Positions 18,445 through 27,096 of a DNA stretch of 64,000 nucleotides are shown piece by piece. Both the position numbers and the translations under genes were made by a program. The notes beneath the pieces were generated by a model. It made no database searches and was not told the origin of the DNA. It saw nothing but the letters and a program-made list of their open reading frames with translations. The first letter of the stretch is position 1, and each line of letters begins with the position of its first letter. The DNA comes from Nostoc sp. FACHB-280. GTDB lineage: Bacteria > Cyanobacteriota > Cyanobacteriia > Cyanobacteriales > Nostocaceae. The stretch lies in contig NZ_JACJSD010000017.1 in assembly GCF_014697615.1 (NCBI RefSeq), positions 83,527-147,526 of the forward strand, given 5' to 3'.

Positions 18445-18897
18445 ATGAATAAATTAGTGGACGGTATTATTCCTCAACAGCCACCAATTGAGCCTGTATC
18501 AGATGCTCATGTGCTTAAGTCTCGTTTGGAATGGGGCGAACCAGCTTTTACAATTTTAGATGTGCGCGATCGCAAGACTTATAACGATGGCCATATTCTG
18601 GGAGCAATGCCTATGCCCATTGATGAGTTAGCCGAGCGGGCTGTACCATCTTTAGATAAAAGCCGTGATATCTATGTTTACGGTGGTAATGATGAAGAAT
18701 CTGCTCAAGCGGCACAAGTTCTACGTTCTGCTGGTTTTGAGCATGTTTCTCAACTCAAGGGTGGTTTAGCTGCTTGGAAGGCGATTGGCGGCCCCACAGA
18801 AGGCATTGTTGAATCTAGAACTCCCGCAGGTGCAGATGACTATAATGTTGTTTCTCGTCTGAAAAATCATACAGAAAATCAGCAAAAAGAAGTCTAG
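18445..18897 (+). CDS. Rhodanese-like domain protein lacking the catalytic cysteine
   Basis: 150 residues with one rhodanese domain at about 15-115. The CDC25/rhodanese pattern is clear: ILDVRDRKTYNDGHILGAMP, then the substrate-loop strand DIYVYGGNDEESAQAAQVL and VSQLKGGLAAWKAIGGPTEG. The active-site Cys that normally follows the Val-Tyr strand is Gly80 (YVYGGNDEES), so sulfurtransferase chemistry by the usual mechanism is not possible. A binding or regulatory role is more likely. A bidirectional hairpin separates it from the convergent RNase D-like gene. Confidence 0.87.
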   Translation: MNKLVDGIIPQQPPIEPVSDAHVLKSRLEWGEPAFTILDVRDRKTYNDGHILGAMPMPIDELAERAVPSLDKSRDIYVYGGNDEESAQAAQVLRSAGFEHVSQLKGGLAAWKAIGGPTEGIVESRTPAGADDYNVVSRLKNHTENQQKEV

Positions 18898-18909
18898 ATT
18901 TTTTGGGAA

Positions 18910-18955
18910 ATAGTCAATAGTCAATATTAATCATGATTTATTGACTATTGACTAT
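18910..18955. terminator. Bidirectional terminator-like hairpin between convergent genes
   Basis: A 17-base arm (ATAGTCAATAGTCAATA, itself a tandem of ATAGTCA words) pairs perfectly with 18939-18955. It starts 13 bases after the rhodanese stop and ends 4 bases before the stop of the opposing gene, so it can serve both. The ATAGTCA/TTGACTA word is also a common cyanobacterial simple repeat. Confidence 0.65.
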
Positions 18956-18958
18956 CAA

Positions 18959-19588
18959 TCAATGTTCAAATAAATCTTTGAACTGTAATAAATCTAATGC
19001 AACGATTGTTGGTAATACTTGAAAGCATTCTTGTGCGAGTTGCCAACGTTCTTCTCGTTTGAGCATTTCACTCAGCTTGTGCTGAACACTAATTAAATAA
19101 CGCACATCATTGGCAGCATAGCTTAATTGTGCATCTGTTAAATTAGCCGCATTTCCCCAGTCAGAACTTTGGGCGCTTTTATCAAGTTCTACTTGTTCTA
19201 ACTCGTGTACTACATCTTTGAGTCCGTGACGGTTGGTATAAGTACGGGCTAACTTACTGGCAATTTTGGTGCAAAAAACAGGCTGGACGTAAATTCCTAA
19301 GTTGTGGCGTAAAGTAGCAACATCAAACCGCGCAAAGTGAAATATCTTCAGTACATTCTTGGCTTCGAGAAGCTGTTTTAAATGGGGAGATTCTGTTTGT
19401 CCTCTAGCGATGCGAATGGCTGTAACTTTACCTTCTGAGTTGCACAACTGCACAAGACACAAGCGATCGCGCTGTGGTAATAATCCCATAGTTTCTGTAT
19501 CCACAGCGATCGCTTCGGCTTTTAAGTACTCAGTAAGGGTAGAGTCATTAATGTCGCGATCGCAAACCTGAAAATCTGGTAATGTCAT
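18959..19588 (-). CDS. Ribonuclease D-like 3'-5' exonuclease
   Basis: 209 residues, a single DnaQ-fold exonuclease domain without the HRDC domains of E. coli RNase D. The DEDDy catalytic residues are visible: Asp30 and Glu32 (AVDTETMGL), Asp89 (FHFARFDVATLRHN), and Tyr157 with Asp161 (LSYAANDVRYL). It should process the 3' ends of structured RNAs in the cytoplasm. Such short RNase D proteins are normal in cyanobacteria. It is convergent with the rhodanese gene. Confidence 0.92.
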   Translation of the reverse strand: MTLPDFQVCDRDINDSTLTEYLKAEAIAVDTETMGLLPQRDRLCLVQLCNSEGKVTAIRIARGQTESPHLKQLLEAKNVLKIFHFARFDVATLRHNLGIYVQPVFCTKIASKLARTYTNRHGLKDVVHELEQVELDKSAQSSDWGNAANLTDAQLSYAANDVRYLISVQHKLSEMLKREERWQLAQECFQVLPTIVALDLLQFKDLFEH

Positions 19589-19795
19589 GAACTACTCAAC
19601 CATAAATGCAGTGTCTTCCACAAAAGAATACCCTTAGACTCGTACCTTTATCTCCGGCAACAGGCATTGTAACAATAATAAGATATCTGGTATGTGCGGC
19701 AATTGCTTTAACACTGACGCAGCCATACAAAAAATTCAGGGTTTGCGGTAGGGTGTAGTGGTAATTCAGTTTAATTTTAAAAATGTCTGTGCAGT

Positions 19796-20230
19796 CTAAG
19801 AATGAGTAACTTCAACACTCTCATTCAATCTACGGATGAGCCGTGATAATTCACGAATAATGTTAACGGCAATTTCGGGAGTTTCTTCAATTGCGTCATA
19901 AAGTTGTTCTTGTGTGAGTTCTAAACATTCACAAGGTTCAATGGTGGTAGCAGTGGCAGAACGGGGTTGTGTATCAAATACTGCCATTTCGCCAAAGTAT
20001 TTTCCCTGTTCTACTTCTGCGAGGAATTTATTGCCAATGTGGACTTTAACTCTACCTGATACCACTATATAAAGCGATCGCCCTTCTTCACCTTGTCTAA
20101 AAATTGTGTAATTTGCCGGAAATGACAACTCGTGCATCACTGAAGTCAGCCGCACAATAAAATCATCCCGCAATTCTTTAAAAATCGGGACTCGGCGCAC
20201 AAATAATAATCGGTCAACACTACTCAGCAT
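19796..20230 (-). CDS. Cyclic-nucleotide-binding domain protein, single domain
   Basis: 144 residues, almost entirely one CRP-type nucleotide-binding domain: a beta roll with FRQGEEGRSLYIVVSGRVKV and a phosphate-binding cassette FGEMAVFDTQPRSAT (Gly80-Glu81 and Arg90), with the residues needed for cAMP or cGMP contact. There is no DNA-binding HTH, so it cannot be a stand-alone transcription factor; it may act through a partner. It is monocistronic. Confidence 0.88.
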   Translation of the reverse strand: MLSSVDRLLFVRRVPIFKELRDDFIVRLTSVMHELSFPANYTIFRQGEEGRSLYIVVSGRVKVHIGNKFLAEVEQGKYFGEMAVFDTQPRSATATTIEPCECLELTQEQLYDAIEETPEIAVNIIRELSRLIRRLNESVEVTHS

Positions 20231-20408
20231 AATTAAGAGTTAAGATACACCCACGAAGCATATCAGGCAGTTTTGAGATTTTTGAATATGCGATCGCCAT
20301 ATTAACCGATAAAAATTGTAACTATAGCAGAAGACAGCCCCAATGAGATAAATTTCATCGCCAAGCATGAAAGAGGGGCTAGAGGCTGATATTCTATGTA
20401 ATTTATCA

Positions 20409-20435
20409 GTAGAGGCGTTGTATAAACGTCTTTAC
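20409..20435. repeat. TAGAGACGTT-family palindromic repeat, degenerate copy
   Basis: TAGAGGCGTT ... AACGTCTTTA around a short AT core. It shares its arms with the copies at 23670-23697 and 43409-43436. Confidence 0.6.
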
Positions 20436-20469
20436 CAGAATTGTAAGTCAAGCTGAGACAAAACCCTGA

Positions 20470-20497
20470 CACCAAGTCTCTACAAAGAAACTTGGTG
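20470..20497 (-). terminator. Terminator-like hairpin after the GH74-like gene
   Basis: CACCAAGT (20470-20477) pairs with ACTTGGTG (20490-20497), 19 bases beyond the stop at 20517. On the minus strand a short GGGTTTTG follows, a weak T-run. Confidence 0.5.
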
Positions 20498-20516
20498 AGT
20501 CAGTTATGTTACAGCT

Positions 20517-22706
20517 TTAATAAGGTGTGCCGTAGTAAATTCCCTTACCGTTAGTGCCAATAAAGACTAATCCGAATTTTTGATTGCTGGCTTCCATCAC
20601 ATTTGGTTCGTTACCAATGGGATTTAGGGGGTCAGAGATGTTTTTCCATGTTTTTCCCATATCCAAAGAACGGAAAATGCCATCACCCATGTAGCTAATT
20701 TTGCCATATAGATATAGTGCCGGAATTTTACTGCCTTGTTGTGGCTTACCGAAGGCAAATAAATAAGCTCTTTCTACCCCAGGTATTTTGGCAAACTTTG
20801 TCCCACCATCGGTTGAACGGTAAAGTCCTTGCCAATTGAGACTGACCCAAACTTCGCTGTTCACCCCTGGAACTGTTTTCACCGTAGACCATCCTTCCGA
20901 GGGAAGGGATGAGTTGACCAGATTGAACGATGCGCCACCATTAATACTGCGATAGAATTTACCACTCTGATAGTAGTAAAAAGAGTAGCCATTCACTTTG
21001 TCTGCGGCTAGTGGTTGACCCCAATACCACGGCGCTTTCGGCCCGTTGGGTAAACCTACGACTCCACTCCAAGAAACTCCGCCGTTAGTTGTGCGTATGG
21101 GTTGTCCCTCGCTGGTAATTGTCACAAATAGGCTGGGATAAATTGCCGACATTGCCACCCGTAAAGGTATGGTATTTCGCGGAAAGGAGGCAAATTGTTT
21201 CCAGGTTTGTCCGCCATCTGTAGAAGTTACGCCTGTATAGGTATTGTTCCAGCGATTACCACCAACTCTGACCATACGTAAGGGGTCACTTTCACTGTAA
21301 GCAATGCTATATGTATCCTGAAACCAAGGCCCTATCTTGCCACCCAATCGACCCTCAGGATAAGCGTTTAAATTCTGACTATGGTTAAATCCATCAACGT
21401 CAGCAACACCGCTTAGTAATTGTGAGCCTTTTGGTGGTGAGGCGAGGGCAAAGCTCACTACTTGCTCATGTCCTGTTTCATAATTAGACCAAACAGGCTC
21501 TTGAGCATTAATATTCATGGTTTGCCAGATGCCGTACCAGTCCGTTAACCAAACTCTGCCCGACACTTTTGGGTCAAATTCAATTGCGGAAGTTGCAGCG
21601 CCAAAATAGCTGGTTGACCACCAAGGTACTTGTGAGTTTAAAATATGTCTTTTTGGTTGCCATGTCAGGCCACCGTTAGTAGATTCCAGGACTTTGGCAC
21701 CATTATTGGACTGACTGGCTTGCTCGTAACTAATTAAAATGTGGTTCGAGTCTTTAGGGTTGATGGAAATTGCGTTAAAGGCTATGGTTGTGGTCTTGTT
21801 GGGCGTAATATTACTCCAAGTTCCATTGACATATTTACTCACTCCTAAAGTATGAGTGACATATAATCCGCCTTTCTTATCGAGAACCATTCGATTAGCT
21901 TGTGATGGGCTACCGGCGATTCTGCTCCATGTCTGACCTGCATCTATAGATGTATAAATCCCATCGCCGTAAGCATTGGCATACATCAAACCCGACTTTT
22001 GAGTACTAAACAAAATTCCGGCAATTCCAACGTTGGCGCTGGGTTTTCCGGGAAAAGAACGAACTTTATTCCAGGTTTCGCCACCATTTACAGATTTCCA
22101 TAACCCATCCACACGCGAACCAAAGAATATGGTTTGAGTATCAAATGGATTAACTGCGAGTCTTTCACCGATGGAACGCTTAATCTCGTTACCACCCATC
22201 AGCAAATCTATATTTAATTTGCGCCAGGTTTTACCTTTATCGGTGGATTTCAAAATGGTTCCTAAGCCAGCCCAACCACCGCTATATTTTCCTACGGCAA
22301 TATAAAGAACTTTGGCATTCTTCGGATCAACTGCCAAGGCTTCTCCGCCATAGTAGTTACTTTTATTCAATCCAAAGAAGTCGGTTAAGGGAATCCATCT
22401 CTTGGTTGAGAAGTCCCAGCGATAAAAACCACCGATATCGGTTCTAATGTAGGCTAAATCTTGCTCGGTGGGATGGGGATAAATACCTGTAACATAACCA
22501 CCTCCACCAATGGAAACATTTTTCCATATATATCCAGATGTATTGACGGTAGTAGAGGGAGAAACAGTTTGGGCAATGGTTTTATGGACAGGGTAGGTAG
22601 TTAAAGCTAGGGTAGCCAAAGCGAGCAGAGAAAAACTGGCTCTTCTTGCTCCAAAAAGAGAGAAACTGCGATCGCTCATAAATTGTGATGTTAAAGTAGA
22701 ATGCAC
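20517..22706 (-). CDS. Exported GH74-like beta-propeller glycosidase (xyloglucanase-type)
   Basis: 729 residues with an N-terminal signal peptide (hydrophobic about 24-40, possible cleavage near TIAQ). The opening of the mature protein, GYIWKNVSIGGGGYVTGIYP and YIRTDIGGFYRW, is the hallmark of GH74 xyloglucan hydrolases; Asp90 matches one catalytic Asp and SGVADVDGFNH (about 433-441) the second region. Asp-box/BNR signatures recur (STDKGKTWRKL, SVNGGETWNKV, SIDAGQTWSRI, STNGGLTWQ, STDGGQTWKQF, TTNGGVSW, SLDMGKTWKN), as in a two-propeller fold. It would act outside the cytoplasm on beta-glucan backbones. Met10 is an alternative start. A role in polysaccharide remodelling is inference. Confidence 0.82.
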   Translation of the reverse strand: MHSTLTSQFMSDRSFSLFGARRASFSLLALATLALTTYPVHKTIAQTVSPSTTVNTSGYIWKNVSIGGGGYVTGIYPHPTEQDLAYIRTDIGGFYRWDFSTKRWIPLTDFFGLNKSNYYGGEALAVDPKNAKVLYIAVGKYSGGWAGLGTILKSTDKGKTWRKLNIDLLMGGNEIKRSIGERLAVNPFDTQTIFFGSRVDGLWKSVNGGETWNKVRSFPGKPSANVGIAGILFSTQKSGLMYANAYGDGIYTSIDAGQTWSRIAGSPSQANRMVLDKKGGLYVTHTLGVSKYVNGTWSNITPNKTTTIAFNAISINPKDSNHILISYEQASQSNNGAKVLESTNGGLTWQPKRHILNSQVPWWSTSYFGAATSAIEFDPKVSGRVWLTDWYGIWQTMNINAQEPVWSNYETGHEQVVSFALASPPKGSQLLSGVADVDGFNHSQNLNAYPEGRLGGKIGPWFQDTYSIAYSESDPLRMVRVGGNRWNNTYTGVTSTDGGQTWKQFASFPRNTIPLRVAMSAIYPSLFVTITSEGQPIRTTNGGVSWSGVVGLPNGPKAPWYWGQPLAADKVNGYSFYYYQSGKFYRSINGGASFNLVNSSLPSEGWSTVKTVPGVNSEVWVSLNWQGLYRSTDGGTKFAKIPGVERAYLFAFGKPQQGSKIPALYLYGKISYMGDGIFRSLDMGKTWKNISDPLNPIGNEPNVMEASNQKFGLVFIGTNGKGIYYGTPY

Positions 22707-23136
22707 CTGATAAACAGAGTATAAATTGAAACTTATTTATTTATTAATCAGCATTTATACTGAAATTAAATATAAGTATTTAGTGTTTTTCAGCATCGCC
22801 TCAATGCAAATTAACTGCGATCGCTTATACTCAGCGATATAGCTTTTCTCACCCTCGATCTGAGAATGCAGCTTCATAAAATAGTACTAATTGTGAAAAA
22901 ATTCTATCTAAACTCTTAACCATCTCCAGCCCGGCTTTAGGCTACACAATCATTAATATACAGTTCATAGTTTTGTCATAATTTTGCAATAATTCTGTCA
23001 ATCAGGTATGTGATGCTAAAGCTCTGGAAAGATATTCCAGTTACTAATAAGAGTTTAATCAGGGCTTGCAACTGATTTAATTGACTCTGCAAATCAAAAT
23101 TGCTAAATGCTTCATCATTTAAGTAGGAAAAAAACT
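22707..23136. other. Intergenic region, no gene seen
   Basis: About 430 AT-rich bases between divergent genes, with one HIP1-like site near 22,820 and no clear hairpin or RNA. It should hold promoters for the GH74-like gene and the peptidoglycan-binding protein gene. Confidence 0.5.
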
Positions 23137-23544
23137 ATGAATTGGAAAGTAATTGCATTAGTCCCAGCTTTAGCTTTAGCTACTACTTTACCTGCATATT
23201 CTGTAACTAAAGATAAAACAACTAATTCCACAACCACTACTCACGTAACACAGCCTCATACTCAACCAAATATTACTGCGAAAAAAGCTAACCCTGCCCC
23301 AAAAGCTACTGCTAAAAGCAAACCAGCTAATGTAGCCAAGCGGAGTAATATACTGACCATTGGTAGCAGAGGAGAAGCTGTGAAAAATGTTCAGAATTTG
23401 TTAAAACAACAAGGTTTCTATACAGCCGATGTTAACGGTGTATTTGACAAAAATACACGCGCAGCAGTAATTAAATTTCAAAAATCTAAAAAATTAAGAG
23501 CAGATGGCATCATTGGTAGTAGAACTTTAGCTGCATTGCAATAA
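23137..23544 (+). CDS. Secreted peptidoglycan-binding domain protein (PG_binding_1)
   Basis: About 135 residues. I start at ATG 23137 because AGGA lies nine bases upstream and the protein then opens with a standard signal peptide (MNWKVIALVPALALATTLPA); a frame from 23107 adds ten residues without a ribosome site. A Thr/Lys/Ala-rich linker of about 60 residues follows, then one peptidoglycan-binding repeat: LTIGSRGEAVKNVQNLLKQQ, VNGVFDKNTRAAVIKFQ and LRADGIIGSRTLAAL. It should bind cell wall in the periplasm. No catalytic domain is attached. Confidence 0.9.
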   Translation: MNWKVIALVPALALATTLPAYSVTKDKTTNSTTTTHVTQPHTQPNITAKKANPAPKATAKSKPANVAKRSNILTIGSRGEAVKNVQNLLKQQGFYTADVNGVFDKNTRAAVIKFQKSKKLRADGIIGSRTLAALQ

Positions 23545-23669
23545 TTAGCTAATATAGCAGAAGGCAGGAGGCAGAAGGAAAAGCCTTACTATTTCTGTCA
23601 CTCAAGCTTTGAAATTATCCTAATATCTCTGACTACCGCTATAGCTAATAATTCGTTTCAGCCAAATTT

Positions 23670-23697
23670 ATAGAGACGTTGCACGCAACGTCTCTAT
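23670..23697. repeat. TAGAGACGTT-family palindromic repeat
   Basis: ATAGAGACGTTGC (23670-23682) pairs with GCAACGTCTCTAT (23685-23697), a 13-bp stem with a 2-base loop and TTTTG after it. It may also terminate transcription between the convergent peptidoglycan-binding and FUSC genes. Related copies are at 20409 and 43409. Confidence 0.75.
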
Positions 23698-23821
23698 TTT
23701 GTATGGGATACAAAGATGCACTACACAAATATTGGTGTGTACACTAGTCCTTGTCTCCCTTGTCTCTCATATTCAGATATCAAATAGGACTGCTATATCA
23801 GCAATAAATCGTGAATTAGAT

Positions 23822-26101
23822 TCAACATCGCCAACGAGAAATTACACAGTGAATGACTTTAATTTCATTAATAATGCGTTCTAGTTCTGTAGATAAGGTA
23901 GTTTGTTCTCGCACTGCTTGTAATGTGGGAGTTAAAGTGTGAGAATATCTAGGAATTTCTGATAAACGAGCAGTATGTAACTGCTCAATTTGATTGTGAA
24001 TAACTTCGAGATAATTATCCAATGGTGGTAATGGCTGGGGTGACTGTTTTTGTTGGAGACTATCTGCTAGGTCTTCTAAAATCTGCACAATAGTATCTGT
24101 AATTTGTGGGAGTTCTGTAAATTGATACTGCCCGCTAAATTCACGCAGATGTTCGGCTAAAGTTGTCACTGAACTAAAAAAGCTACGAATGTATAAAATC
24201 ACGGTCATGACAGGTTCAATTTCACCTTGGACGTGACGAGGTTCGCTAAATAATCTTTGGGCTGCGGCGGTGGCGTTGGCGTTTTCTAGTGCTGCTTGAT
24301 GGCGTAAGTTATTAATGGAAGTCAATATATTTTGTTCTGGATAAAGGTAGTTAGCAATCACTTGTTGAAAGTAGGCAAGATTAGCACGAATAGTTTTTTC
24401 TAATTGTGTGGGAAGTTGTTGGCGTTCCCAACTGGGAAATAGTAAATAGCTGCCAACCAAGGCTAAAACACCGCCAAATATACTATCAATAATTCGCAAA
24501 ACTCCTACTTGCCAGCCACCTGCACTAATTAAATTAAGTAATAAGATAATGGCAGGAGTCAGCAATATGGTAAATAGGCTGTAGCTTAAAGGTCGTACTG
24601 ACATAGCAATAAATACCAACAGCAGTAAACAAACTGCGATCGCATATTGGTTCTGAACTAATAAAATCAGCACAATCCCCATCATTCCGCCTAAAATTGT
24701 ACCGATGACTCTCTGCACTGTGGTTTCTGAGGTTCCGCCAAAGTTGGGTTTAAGTGCCACTAAAGCTGTTAAAGTAATCCAGTAACCTCTGGGTAGTTGT
24801 AAGATTGCAGCCAGAAATTCGGCAAATGTTGTAATTAGTGCTAAACGTAAGGCATGGCGAAAGGTGATGGAATCAAAGGTGAAATTATTACGTAATGTAT
24901 CAATAATTACACCAAAATTTGATTCAGGCAGCGCAGAAATATCTGCTTGCGGAATCAGACGCTGTTTTCCTTGGTTGTAATCTGCCACAATTTCGGCATC
25001 AGTTTGGATTTGTTGGGCAAGATTCATCAAACTGCTGGTAATGTGCCGCAGATGAACTAAATCGCCATAGTCATCTGTGTGGGGGTGAGTTGTGGAGAGG
25101 ATTTGAGAACGGAGAACTTGCCATTGGTGTTGTAGTGCTTCAATGGTACGATGTAAATCCCCTAAATGAACTGAGTTTTTGCCTTTAGCGATCGCTTTTG
25201 CTAACATTTCTAGAGCAATTACCAATTGTGCGATCGCTTGTTGAATCTCGTTCTGTAACTGAGAAAATAAATGATGTGCAGATGCGATCGCTAAGAGTTC
25301 ATTGAGTGCCACAATCCCATTCAGAATTTGATTGACATCTTCAATCAACACCAATAAATTATTTCCCTGCTGATTAGCACCTTTCTGCACAGTCCATTTC
25401 GCTGTCCATAAACTCCGCGCCGCAGTTAAATTCTGAATTACAGCATCCTGCGCTGGTAAAAATTTTTCTGTCCACGCCTGAGTATCTTGATAATCAAAGA
25501 CTCTCTCCTTCACTAAGTCCACAAATTGACTCAACGAGAGATAACAATTAGCCACAGCTTGCCTGACAAGATCATGAGGTTGCACCGCCCAAAAGCCTAA
25601 TGACAGTAAAATTGTCCATGTTCCCCCAGCTAGACATAGCAGACAGTGTAAAATCAGAGTCGAAAAATTGGTAAATGTCGCAAATCTAGCCAAGGCAATT
25701 ACAAACATAATGGAAGTCACCAAGCTAACAGATGCAGCGACATTGCCATACAAACCCGCTAAACCGGCGATAAAAATCACAACAAACGTCGTCGGGATAG
25801 CTAACCACAGATGACCACTAACCAGACTAGCAATCAGAAATACTAGCGTCACTGCAACAGTAGCTGCAATCATAGCCTGTAATTGCTGGCGGTAAGTACC
25901 ATCAACATTTACCATCCCCACAAACCAAGCCGCCATAGTCGCAACTGCACTTGCAGCAGCATTTCCTGTCACAATTCCTAACCCAATGGGAACACCCAAA
26001 ATCAACAGACTCCGAACACCAGAGAAAATAGCGGGTTTTCCTGGCTTAAGTTGAAACTGTTGCAACAACCAACGAAAAGGACGTTTATTTGTGGATGGCA
26101 T
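23822..26101 (-). CDS. FUSC-family membrane exporter (YccS/AaeB-like)
   Basis: 759 residues with two similar membrane halves, the FUSC plan. The first half has about six helices at 25-175 (VRSLLILGVPIGLGIVTG, AMIAATVAVTLVFLIASLVSG); a helical cytoplasmic region of about 220 residues follows. The second half is at about 415-560 (RGYWITLTALVALKP, VIGTILGGMMGIVLILLVQ, VGVLRIIDSIFGGVLALVGS). A C-terminal helical domain ends the chain. Family members export aromatic acids or similar compounds; the substrate is unknown. It is monocistronic and convergent with the preceding gene. Confidence 0.85.
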   Translation of the reverse strand: MPSTNKRPFRWLLQQFQLKPGKPAIFSGVRSLLILGVPIGLGIVTGNAAASAVATMAAWFVGMVNVDGTYRQQLQAMIAATVAVTLVFLIASLVSGHLWLAIPTTFVVIFIAGLAGLYGNVAASVSLVTSIMFVIALARFATFTNFSTLILHCLLCLAGGTWTILLSLGFWAVQPHDLVRQAVANCYLSLSQFVDLVKERVFDYQDTQAWTEKFLPAQDAVIQNLTAARSLWTAKWTVQKGANQQGNNLLVLIEDVNQILNGIVALNELLAIASAHHLFSQLQNEIQQAIAQLVIALEMLAKAIAKGKNSVHLGDLHRTIEALQHQWQVLRSQILSTTHPHTDDYGDLVHLRHITSSLMNLAQQIQTDAEIVADYNQGKQRLIPQADISALPESNFGVIIDTLRNNFTFDSITFRHALRLALITTFAEFLAAILQLPRGYWITLTALVALKPNFGGTSETTVQRVIGTILGGMMGIVLILLVQNQYAIAVCLLLLVFIAMSVRPLSYSLFTILLTPAIILLLNLISAGGWQVGVLRIIDSIFGGVLALVGSYLLFPSWERQQLPTQLEKTIRANLAYFQQVIANYLYPEQNILTSINNLRHQAALENANATAAAQRLFSEPRHVQGEIEPVMTVILYIRSFFSSVTTLAEHLREFSGQYQFTELPQITDTIVQILEDLADSLQQKQSPQPLPPLDNYLEVIHNQIEQLHTARLSEIPRYSHTLTPTLQAVREQTTLSTELERIINEIKVIHCVISRWRC

Positions 26102-26273
26102 TATGCTGATGACGGCTAGAAAAATCCAGTTTGATTACTGACCTATTGTGCAGAAATCAGCGCCACCAGGGAATATCTCTCAGGGATTAAAACTGCGATC
26201 GCTAAAAAATAGTAGTGTGAACACAAGATGAGAGCGATCGTATAACTGCCTATTAATCACGATATTATTTTGA

Positions 26274-26825
26274 TTAATTGCCCGCATCTAAGTTCAGGTA
26301 AAAGCTTTTATCAACAACTCTATAACTGCCGTCCGTTTTAATTAGAGGAATCATCACTCTGTGTTGCCCTTGTGAGATTTTCCATGATTGTTGAAAATTG
26401 CTGATATTATGACAACCAGTATTAATTGGAAAACTGCTAGGAGTTGACAGCACATTTTGGTAACTTTCAATGCCATTTTGAAATAAAACTGCTTTTGCTT
26501 CTAATCGGTTGATTTTTACTGCCAGGGGTATGCAATAACTTAAATTTAATAGTTTTAGTTTATCTCCTGCGCTTAAAGGCAACCGTTCACCATATTTAAT
26601 TTGTTGTGGTTCATTACTATTAATCTGCAAAACGAGATGAGAAACACATACTTGATCGGCAATAGTTTGATGGCATTGGAGAATATTCGCGGTTGATGAA
26701 TTAGCAGGCGTGGGATTATTAAAATTATTGGTTTGAGAGCTTGTTTTATTAATTAATGCAACGCCTAAAGTTGCACAGGCACTAATGATAGCAACTAATA
26801 CAGAACTAGAAAGTTTTAGTTTCAT
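26274..26825 (-). CDS. Uncharacterised exported or membrane-anchored protein
   Basis: 183 residues. An N-terminal hydrophobic segment (SSSVLVAIISACATLGVALI, about 6-25) acts as a signal anchor, followed by an Asn/Thr/Ser/Pro linker and a beta-rich domain with four cysteines that could form disulfides (LQCHQTIADQVCVSHLVLQI, LSYCIPLAVKINRLE, NTGCHNISNF). I do not recognise the family. A divergent spacer with a palindromic repeat separates it from the HTH-AAA gene. Confidence 0.6.
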   Translation of the reverse strand: MKLKLSSSVLVAIISACATLGVALINKTSSQTNNFNNPTPANSSTANILQCHQTIADQVCVSHLVLQINSNEPQQIKYGERLPLSAGDKLKLLNLSYCIPLAVKINRLEAKAVLFQNGIESYQNVLSTPSSFPINTGCHNISNFQQSWKISQGQHRVMIPLIKTDGSYRVVDKSFYLNLDAGN

Positions 26826-26962
26826 ATTTAAATAACTCCAGATTTTTTATCGCTTACTTATTAAGTTATCTGGATGGCTCTCATTTAGCAGTATGTGGGC
26901 GTAGGAATAATTACTAAGGTTATTTTTTAAAGTAGGTAGGTCAAAGTAGGTTCAAGTAGGAT

Positions 26963-26997
26963 AAGATGCCCGACTTCTTAAATAAGTCGGGCATCTT
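26963..26997. repeat. Palindromic repeat, second copy of the CCCGACTTCTT family
   Basis: AAGATGCCCGACTT (26963-26976) pairs perfectly with 26984-26997 around a 7-base loop. Relative to the copy at 5439 the arm reads GCCCGAC instead of ACCCGAC, with the compensating change in the opposite arm, which shows the pairing is kept. Confidence 0.75.
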
Positions 26998-27096
26998 TGA
27001 CATCACGATTGATTGAGGATTGGCTAAGATTTATTGTGTAAAAATATCCTCAGTTTTGGTGTAATATGATTAATTACCAGTCATTTTCTGCAACTA

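Noticed and set aside
23699..23884. 61-residue plus frame after the palindrome
   Set aside because: Overlaps the antisense FUSC end and has no support.
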